This document shows, piece after piece, positions 33,170 through 38,921 of a stretch of 38,921 nucleotides of DNA. The notes under the pieces were generated by a model. The model was not told where the DNA came from. It made no database searches and saw only the letters and a list, made by a program, of their open reading frames with translations. Location of the stretch: contig CAKPEF010000018.1 in the NCBI GenBank assembly GCA_934149305.1, positions 1 through 38,921 of the forward strand, written 5' to 3'. The position numbers and the translations under genes are program-made. Within the stretch, counting starts at the first letter, position 1, and each line of letters begins with the position of its first letter. This stretch comes from an uncultured Clostridia bacterium (GTDB taxonomy: Bacteria; Bacillota; Clostridia; TANB77; UBA1234).

Positions 33170-33568
33170 ATGCCAGTTAGTGTAGGCGATATAGTAGAAG
33201 GTAAAGTAACCGATATAATGAATTATGGTGTATTCGTTAAATTAGAAAGCGGAAAAAGTGGCCTAGTTCATATATCAGAAGTATCAAAAGATTATGTAGA
33301 AGATATACATACAGTATTAAATCAAGGAGATAAAGTAAAAGTAAAAGTACTTTCAATAGATGAAAAAGGCAAAATAGCCCTTTCAATAAAAAAGGCATTG
33401 CCACAAGTTAAAGAAAATAAAGGTTTTAGCAAGAAAAATATTGAGCCACAAGGACCAATGACACTTGATGATATGCTTTCAAAATTTTTAAAAGACAGTG
33501 ATGAAAGACAATTAGATATAAAGAAAAATATAGATTCAAAAAGAGGTTATTCAAGAAAACATTCTTAA
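33170..33568 (+). CDS. yabR: S1 RNA-binding domain protein YabR
   Basis: A 132-residue protein with one S1 domain (about 1-75): VGDIVEGKVTDIMNYGVFVK, SGLVHISEVS and GDKVKVKVLSIDEKGKIALS. The C-terminal tail is disordered and basic (RGYSRKHS). It matches YabR/general stress protein 13 by domain and by position after divIC; spoIIE, which follows yabR in Bacillus, is not here. ATG at 33170 follows AAAGGAGGAAA. It probably binds ribosomes or mRNA. Confidence 0.9.
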   Translation: MPVSVGDIVEGKVTDIMNYGVFVKLESGKSGLVHISEVSKDYVEDIHTVLNQGDKVKVKVLSIDEKGKIALSIKKALPQVKENKGFSKKNIEPQGPMTLDDMLSKFLKDSDERQLDIKKNIDSKRGYSRKHS

Positions 33569-33582
33569 AGATTATGTTCTGT

Positions 33583-33615
33583 AATATGGACAGGTAAAAA
33601 GCTTGTCCATATCAA
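33583..33615 (+). terminator. Terminator after yabR
   Basis: ATATGGACA pairs with TGTCCATAT; TTTTT follows after a four-base gap. Confidence 0.75.
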
Positions 33616-33646
33616 GTTTTTCCGTAGAATATATAATTTTATAAAA

Positions 33647-33990
33647 GTAACTTAAGCTTAAGTGCGCTCCATAAAAGCATTCTAAGATAAGAGCACATAA
33701 TCAATAATGCAAACATAACAGTAGCTTAAGCTTAGGTGTGCTCCATAAAAACATTTTAAAATAAGGATACATAATCAATAATACGAGCATAGATAGTAGC
33801 GGAGCACAGTGTGCTCCATAAAAACATTTTAAAATAAGGATACATAATCAATAATACGAGTATAGATAGTAGCGGAGCACAGTGTGCTCCATAAAAATAT
33901 TTTAAAATAAGGATACATAATCAATAATATGAGCATAGATAGTAGCGGAGCACAGTGTGCTCCATAAAAAACACTTTAAAACATATAAAT
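33647..33990 (+). repeat. Five-unit tandem array of the palindromic repeat
   Basis: Units begin with GTAAC or GTAGC at 33647, 33721, 33796, 33869 and 33942, a period of 73-75 bases. Units 3-5 hold the perfect dyad GGAGCACAGTGTGCTCC followed by ATAAAAA; units 1-2 have the variant GCTTAAG or GCTTAGG arm. The spacer ATACATAATCAATAAT recurs in each. It fills the 460 bases between yabR and rho. There are no unique spacers, so it is not a CRISPR. Confidence 0.88.
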
Positions 33991-34032
33991 ATCATAAATT
34001 TAAGCTCTATAAAAAATTCATAGGAGGGAAAA

Positions 34033-35352
34033 ATGGGAGACGAATTAAAATCACTTTCAATCGCAGATCTACGCGATTTAGCAAAACAAAAAGGAATCAA
34101 AAATACTAGCAAAATGACAAAAGAGGCTTTAATAGTAACAATACTAGAAGAGCACAATTTAGCTAAAAAAGCTCAAGAAGATAAAGAAACAACCTCAAAA
34201 GAGCAAAAAGAAGAAACACCAAAAGCGCAAGCGGAAGCATTCCAACCTGGCGATTATGGGGTAGAAGGTGTACTTGAAGTATTACCTGATGGATTTGGAT
34301 TTCTAAGAGGAGAAAATTACTTATCAACACCAAAAGATATATATGTATCACCAATTCAAATAAAAAGGTTTAGATTAGCTACAGGTGACAAAGTCAAAGG
34401 TATTGCAAGAACTCCGAAAGAAACAGAAAAGTTCTCAGCTTTAATATATGTAAACACCATAAATGGGGATTTGCCAGAGGTATCACTAAAAAGAAAGAGC
34501 TTTGATGATTTAACGCCAATATACCCAAATAGAAGAATACATCTAGAAACAGTGCCAACTGAATATTCAACAAGAATAATAGATTTAATGGCACCAATAG
34601 GTTTTGGCCAAAGAGGAATGATTGTTGCACCGCCAAAAGTAGGTAAAACAACACTTCTTAAAAAGCTTGCAAATAGCATAACAACTAATCACCCAGAGGT
34701 AGAGCTAATAGTTCTTTTAATAGATGAAAGACCAGAAGAAGTTACAGATATGAAGCGTTCAATAAGAGGCGATGTAATATATTCAACTTTTGATGAAATG
34801 CCAGAACACCATGTAAAAGTTGCAGAAATAGTTCTAGAAAGAGCAAAAAGACTAGTTGAGCAAAAAAAAGATGTTGTAATATTACTTGACAGTATCACAA
34901 GGCTTGCAAGGGCATATAACTTAGTAATACCATCATCAGGAAGAACATTATCAGGAGGTTTTGATCCAGCTGCATTACATAAGCCAAAGAGATTTTTTGG
35001 CGCTGCAAGAAATATAGAAGAAGGCGGAAGCCTTACAATACTTGCCACAGGTCTAATAGAAACTGGAAGTAGAATGGATGAGGTAATATTCGAAGAATTC
35101 AAAGGAACTGGAAATATGGAAGTATACTTAGATAGAAAGTTATCAGAAAAGAGAATATTCCCAGCAATCGATATAAACAAATCAGGAACAAGAAAAGAAG
35201 ATTTATTGCAAGATAAAAAAGAACTAGATACTGTATGGAAGATTCGTACAGCATTAAATGAAGGTAATGTACAAAATATCACAGAAAACTTAATAAGAAT
35301 GATAGTTACAACAAAGACAAATCAAGAGTTCTTAGACAAGTTTAAAATATAG
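34033..35352 (+). CDS. rho: Transcription termination factor Rho
   Basis: Hexameric RNA-dependent ATPase that terminates transcription. 439 residues from ATG at 34033 after GGAGGGAAAA. The N-terminal Rho_N domain (LSIADLRDLAKQKGIKNTSK) is followed by a short Gln/Lys/Glu-rich insertion (about 40-70), the cold-shock-like RNA-binding domain with GFGFLRGENYL, and the motor with Walker A APPKVGKTTLLKK, Walker B VVILLDSITRLARAYN, the Q-loop LSGGFDPAALHKPKRFFGA and the R-loop. Complete and normal. The repeat array lies in its upstream region. Confidence 0.97.
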   Translation: MGDELKSLSIADLRDLAKQKGIKNTSKMTKEALIVTILEEHNLAKKAQEDKETTSKEQKEETPKAQAEAFQPGDYGVEGVLEVLPDGFGFLRGENYLSTPKDIYVSPIQIKRFRLATGDKVKGIARTPKETEKFSALIYVNTINGDLPEVSLKRKSFDDLTPIYPNRRIHLETVPTEYSTRIIDLMAPIGFGQRGMIVAPPKVGKTTLLKKLANSITTNHPEVELIVLLIDERPEEVTDMKRSIRGDVIYSTFDEMPEHHVKVAEIVLERAKRLVEQKKDVVILLDSITRLARAYNLVIPSSGRTLSGGFDPAALHKPKRFFGAARNIEEGGSLTILATGLIETGSRMDEVIFEEFKGTGNMEVYLDRKLSEKRIFPAIDINKSGTRKEDLLQDKKELDTVWKIRTALNEGNVQNITENLIRMIVTTKTNQEFLDKFKI

Positions 35353-35401
35353 TTTAATTGTATATGCAAAATAAGTTTTAGTAATTGCTATACTAACAAA
35401 T

Positions 35402-35444
35402 AAAAAAGAAGTTTGAGTGGGTTAAATTCAAACTTCTTTTTTAT
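35402..35444. terminator. Bidirectional terminator between rho and the metallopeptidase
   Basis: AAAAAGAAGTTTGA pairs with TTCAAACTTCTTTTT, flanked by A-run and T-run; it serves both converging genes. Confidence 0.85.
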
Positions 35445-35464
35445 ATATAAGAGACCAAGCGGTT

Positions 35465-36328
35465 TTAATCAATAATAGAACTAATAAATTCTGCTCTTGC
35501 AGGGTGGTTCATTTCAAAATCTTCACTATCAATCATATAGAATGCAACACTTTCTGCAAAGTCTTCACTGTAGTCATCGTTTTTGATAATTGCTTTTCTT
35601 GAATAATTGCTAACGTAATTGTCGTCTTCGCGGGCTAAATCACTATATTCACTATAATTAAAATCTAAAACTTTAATTCTAATTAGTTCGTAAGCCCATG
35701 TATGAGCAACTTCGTGATAAACAATATTTTCAAAAGTTTCACTTCTATAAGAAGATAAACCATAGAATGTGATGCTATCATATTTAGTTACGCCAGCTAC
35801 ATTACCTCTTGTTTTGCTAGGAACCATTTTGATTTCTTTTAAGTTTTCTTTCATTTGAGTAGGCATATTGTCTAATAAATCAAATACCTTTTCTACACTT
35901 TTAACATCTTTTTTAGTATAAATAAATCTAACACTTTCATAAGTAGTAACATAAACATCTTTATTACCAATTTCTTCATCTTCATAATCAGCTACGAAAC
36001 CATTTTCATCTGAAATATAATATGTATAAATAACTTCTTCATTTTTTTCATTTGTGATGACAAATTCTTGTTTTCCGCTTAAACCATAAGTGTCAATTAC
36101 AAAGTGATTGTCTAGTACTTGAATTTCTTCGCCGTTAACAAAAACCTTTTCTTCATCTTCCCATAAATCAAAGCTAATTACATCATTTTTAGAATCTATA
36201 ATAGAATTAGAATCAAATTCAGGTAATACATTATAGAAGAATGGAACTGTATCTCCAGCGAAACTAATTGTTCCAATTGCTAATGTTAATATTGTTGTTG
36301 GTACGATTTTTTTAATTATTGTTTTCAT
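35465..36328 (-). CDS. Secreted zinc metallopeptidase (ATLF/PPEP-like)
   Basis: A 287-residue exported protease. The start ATG at 36328 follows AAAGGTGGTGG. A signal peptide (IVPTTILTLAIGTISFAG, about 7-24) precedes a small beta-domain (about 40-95), then the catalytic domain with the HExxH zinc motif YHEVAHTWAYE (about residue 205) and the downstream glutamate ligand in EDFAESVAFYM. This layout resembles the anthrax-lethal-factor-like (ATLF) family, which includes the Pro-Pro endopeptidases of Clostridioides that clip surface adhesins. The substrate is not known. It is divergent from a large SLH surface protein 508 bases away. Confidence 0.78.
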   Translation of the reverse strand: MKTIIKKIVPTTILTLAIGTISFAGDTVPFFYNVLPEFDSNSIIDSKNDVISFDLWEDEEKVFVNGEEIQVLDNHFVIDTYGLSGKQEFVITNEKNEEVIYTYYISDENGFVADYEDEEIGNKDVYVTTYESVRFIYTKKDVKSVEKVFDLLDNMPTQMKENLKEIKMVPSKTRGNVAGVTKYDSITFYGLSSYRSETFENIVYHEVAHTWAYELIRIKVLDFNYSEYSDLAREDDNYVSNYSRKAIIKNDDYSEDFAESVAFYMIDSEDFEMNHPARAEFISSIID

Positions 36329-36382
36329 ACTAGCCACCACCTTTACTAAAAAAGTTTACTTTTTCATTATTTTTATATAATA

Positions 36383-36412
36383 AAAAAGGCCTTTTTTTTT
36401 AAAGGTCTTTTG
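36383..36412 (-). terminator. Hairpin with T-run in the metallopeptidase leader
   Basis: On the minus strand AAAAGACC pairs with GGCCTTTT, followed by more T, between the promoter and the start codon. It may act as an attenuator or just limit upstream transcription. Confidence 0.5.
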
Positions 36413-36445
36413 ATGCTACTTAATTTATTTGTTTTGTATAACTAT

Positions 36446-36474
36446 ATTATAGCATCTGAAAAGCCAAAAGTAAA
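36446..36474 (-). promoter_or_regulatory. Promoter of the metallopeptidase gene
   Basis: On the minus strand TTTACT, a 17-base spacer and a perfect TATAAT. Start near 36439, giving a leader of about 110 bases. Confidence 0.6.
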
Positions 36475-36793
36475 GTTTTCGAGACTGCAAACGCTTGATA
36501 TAGGCTGATGTATACATAAGATGAAAACGATAAATGCTACGGAAATAAAGAACAAAGACAAGCAAAAATAACATAAAAATTTTATAAAAACATTAAAAAT
36601 ATGATTGAAAAAGTAAAAAAGGGATAAAATACCAAAAGAACCAAAAGCTACGGAAAAGTACACTTACCTAAAATGAGGATTACATAATATAACAAAAATC
36701 GCAAAAAATTTTTTTGAAAAACTTTTTAATACAAAAAATGCAAATTTCCGTAAATAAAAATAATAAAATCGCTTTCCAATTTTTGAAAAATGT

Positions 36794-36802
36794 GATATGA
36801 TG
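36794..36802 (+). promoter_or_regulatory. Extended -10 for the SLH protein gene
   Basis: TGATATGAT is an extended -10 (TGNTATGAT); the -35 is weak. It lies about 35 bases before GTG at 36837. Confidence 0.4.
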
Positions 36803-36836
36803 TACCAGCAATTTTAAGAAAGGAGTTGATTTTTTC

Positions 36837-38921
36837 GTGAAAAAATCAGTAGTAAGAATCGGATTTGCGTTAATCGGTCTAGTACTTATTTTTGGAACAA
36901 TGACAGCACTAGCAGTTCAACCATATTCTGATTTAGCACCAAACCATTGGTGTTACAAAAAAATAATGGAATTCGTAGATAAGGGTTACATCCAAGGTTA
37001 TGAAGACGGAACGATGCGCCCAGACAGAACAATCACAAGAGCCGAATATGTTAAAGTTGTAAATAACTTTTTTGGCTTTAGAGATGGTAAAACAGACAAA
37101 AAATTTAGTGATATAAGTGATGATGCATGGTATGCAAAATATGTATATGCTGCCGTTGCAGAGGGGTATATATCAGGGTATGAAGATAACACATTCAGAC
37201 CAGAAAACCCAATAACAAGACAAGAGGCAACAGTTATATTATCAAGAATATTAAAGATTGATAAAGAAGTATATCCAAAAGATCATGTAGATGGTCTAGC
37301 ACAATATTCTGATGGAAATGAAGTAGCAGATTGGGCATATACAGCAATCCACAGCTATTCAGTATACAACTTTATAAATGGTTATGAAGATGGTACATTA
37401 AGAATATTACAAGATGTTACAAGAGCTGAAACTGTTGAATTGTTACATGTTTTAGAACAAAAAATCGAGATAGATAGACCATATGGAAGAACAAAAACAA
37501 CCAAAATGCCTACAATAAACGTTATAATTGAGGCAGGAAAAAATGAATTTAAGCCAGCTACTACAGTAAATGGTTGGTTTAACAATGAAAATTCATGTAA
37601 GAACGATGATATAGATGGCGTTTATGTAAACATAACTACAACAACAGATGGAGCAACAATTTATGAAAAAGTAAATCCTAGAGATCCAGCTGATAGAAAT
37701 TATGTAACAACTACAGTAAACGATTTTAAGAATATGTTCTTTTTAACAGATGGTGTATACGATGTATCAGCATATGCTAAAAAGACTGGCAGAAAAACAA
37801 GTGGAACAAATAAAGTTACACTAAAAATTGATACAATGGCACCATATGTAGAAGCAAAAGTTTTAGACAATGAAACAAATCCAAAGAGCAACGTTGCACA
37901 TACACAAAAGATATCAGTAACATTAAAAGATGTAATTCCTTCTGGTTTAACAGAGGATAAAGTAAGTGGAGTAAATGAAGCTTCAGCAAAATATGCTTGG
38001 TTCATTGAAAGTGGCGAAGACGGTTTTGTTAGAGTTGGAGAATGGACATCACTTTCAAACGGTCAAGTAGTTGAAACACCAACTAAATATGGAAAATACA
38101 AATTAGCAGTATCAGTAAAAGATAGTGCAGGAAACAGCTTCGGAGATAAATTTGACGGAGAAATTAGATACGATTTCGTAGAAGATGGCGAAACAACATC
38201 TAGTGAAGACATAGTAGTTGAAGTTGGAAACAATGCACCACAAGCTGAAGATTTAGTATTATACACAAAATTAGGAGTAGTAGCATCAGGAGACATCGTA
38301 GCATTCGATTCAGATAGTGGAGATAAATTAACATACACAATAGAAACAAATCCAATAAGTGGCGAGGCAACAGTTGATGCAGTTACAGGCAGAGTAACAT
38401 ATACTCCAAGCGAAAAAGGTACATTTACATTTACTGTAAAAGTATCAGATGGAAACGAGAGTGGCGATGCAATAGCAACTGTCACAGTAACAGTTGAAGA
38501 TTTAAACTATACAGTAAACTACTATTTAAAAGGCACAACAAATAAGCTTGCAACTTCAAAATTTGTAGACAATCAATTCTTTTCAACAAAGATATTAGCT
38601 GTAAATGAAGCAATTGCAATAGATGGTTACAATTATGACAGTGCGGACAAAGAAGAATTAATAATAGGTCTAAATGAAAATGTAATAAACTTGTACTACG
38701 CAAAGAGAACAGATTTAAGCTATACAGTAAAATATCTAGAAAAAGAGACAAATAAAGTTCTAGCACCTGCTAGTGTTGCCACAAACCAAACATTTGGAGA
38801 CAAGATAACAGAAAGTGCAATCGAAATAGATGGATACAACAAAGTAGCACCAACAAGCGTTGAAGTAGAAATAACAACAGGAACAAACGAAATCACATTC
38901 TATTATGAGAAGAGAACAGAC
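36837..38921 (+). CDS. SLH-domain surface protein with MucBP-like repeats (3' end outside window)
   Basis: Large exported wall-associated protein, open for 695 codons to the window end. GTG at 36837 follows AAAGGAG at 36819. A signal peptide (about 1-29, IGFALIGLVLIFGTMTALA) is followed by three SLH domains (about 30-200, with YEDGTMRPDRTITRAE, YEDNTFRPENPITRQE and YEDGTLRILQDVTRAE) that anchor it to pyruvylated wall polymer. Beta-sandwich domains follow: a bacterial Ig-like part, a cadherin-like stretch with FDSDSGDKLTYTI and GRVTYTPSEKGTF, and at least two MucBP-like repeats (YTVNYYLKGTTNKLA; YTVKYLEKETNKVLA). It resembles clostridial adhesins. Partner or target is unknown; the adjacent protease could process it. 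Confidence 0.9.
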   Translation, partial: MKKSVVRIGFALIGLVLIFGTMTALAVQPYSDLAPNHWCYKKIMEFVDKGYIQGYEDGTMRPDRTITRAEYVKVVNNFFGFRDGKTDKKFSDISDDAWYAKYVYAAVAEGYISGYEDNTFRPENPITRQEATVILSRILKIDKEVYPKDHVDGLAQYSDGNEVADWAYTAIHSYSVYNFINGYEDGTLRILQDVTRAETVELLHVLEQKIEIDRPYGRTKTTKMPTINVIIEAGKNEFKPATTVNGWFNNENSCKNDDIDGVYVNITTTTDGATIYEKVNPRDPADRNYVTTTVNDFKNMFFLTDGVYDVSAYAKKTGRKTSGTNKVTLKIDTMAPYVEAKVLDNETNPKSNVAHTQKISVTLKDVIPSGLTEDKVSGVNEASAKYAWFIESGEDGFVRVGEWTSLSNGQVVETPTKYGKYKLAVSVKDSAGNSFGDKFDGEIRYDFVEDGETTSSEDIVVEVGNNAPQAEDLVLYTKLGVVASGDIVAFDSDSGDKLTYTIETNPISGEATVDAVTGRVTYTPSEKGTFTFTVKVSDGNESGDAIATVTVTVEDLNYTVNYYLKGTTNKLATSKFVDNQFFSTKILAVNEAIAIDGYNYDSADKEELIIGLNENVINLYYAKRTDLSYTVKYLEKETNKVLAPASVATNQTFGDKITESAIEIDGYNKVAPTSVEVEITTGTNEITFYYEKRTD

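Larger units (their letters stand above)
36341..36836. other. Divergent intergenic region, metallopeptidase and SLH protein
   Basis: About 500 bases. It contains a minus-strand promoter (36446-36474), a hairpin with T-run in the metallopeptidase leader (36383-36412), and an extended -10 for the SLH gene near 36794. GCTACGGAAA occurs twice (about 36535 and 36648) in the middle. No known riboswitch could be matched. Confidence 0.5.

Noticed and set aside
33647..33990. CRISPR array upstream of rho
   Set aside because: The sequence between dyads is itself repeated; there are no unique spacers.
36442..36663. 73-residue minus-strand ORF in the SLH intergenic region
   Set aside because: It has no ribosome site, covers the promoter of the metallopeptidase and has unlikely composition.
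36474..36836. Cyclic di-GMP riboswitch upstream of the SLH or protease gene
   Set aside because: The context is suggestive, but I could not find the conserved class I or class II core on either strand.

Overview
The window looks like a chromosomal segment of an uncultured, endospore-forming, low-GC Clostridia-type Firmicute. It is very AT-rich, ribosome-binding sites are strong AGGAGG types, TTG and GTG starts are common, and it carries spoVAC/spoVAD, spoIIP, spoIIAA-spoIIAB-sigF and yabP-yabQ-divIC-yabR together with an S-layer-homology surface protein. No species can be named from the sequence alone.

Layout. 1-3.1 kb (minus strand): upp, then a dodecin-spoVAC-spoVAD operon read leftwards, with a possible 14-codon micro-unit between. 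3.1-12.6 kb (plus): cell-wall amidase, DivIVA-like protein, spoIIP, pgi, a GH15 glucoamylase-like gene, radA and disA. 12.6-22.8 kb: a looser accessory stretch with a HipA-like kinase, tag, a uracil-DNA-glycosylase-like gene, two decayed genes (DUF3795, TetR), a YoaP-like acetyltransferase, a HAD phosphatase, a nitroreductase-like protein, a ProX-type deacylase, a GT4 glycosyltransferase and a small nucleotide-processing-type protein. 22.8-26.1 kb: tRNA-Glu(CTC), tsaC/sua5, prs, Nudix, CPCC protein. 26.1-27.2 kb: a type III toxin-antitoxin locus (toxI repeats plus toxN) bracketed by two oppositely oriented palindromic elements. 27.3-30.4 kb: rpsB-tsf, and asnS on the minus strand. 30.5-35.4 kb: spoIIA operon, yabP-yabQ-divIC-yabR, a tandem repeat array and rho. 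35.4-38.9 kb: a secreted zinc metallopeptidase divergent from a large SLH surface protein that runs off the window.

The outstanding observation: five otherwise well-conserved genes (GH15, radA, tsaC, spoIIAA, yabP) are interrupted by eight +1 frameshifts, and all eight have the same form. An in-frame CGG is followed by a base such that skipping the C gives a glycine codon (CGGA seven times, CGGC once) and restores the full protein. The glycines fall at conserved places such as the RadA Walker A loop. By eye I find no CGG used as an ordinary arginine codon in any of the intact genes. The simplest biological reading is that CGG is unassigned here and is bypassed by a +1 shift, or that CGGN is read as a four-base glycine codon. 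A systematic sequence artefact is the main alternative. Two genuinely decayed genes in the same window have indels in A-runs instead, which makes the CGG pattern stand out.

A family of about 130-bp imperfect palindromic (MITE-like) elements with the core GGAGCACAGTGTGCTCC separates gene blocks throughout. Its core also forms a five-unit tandem array just upstream of rho.
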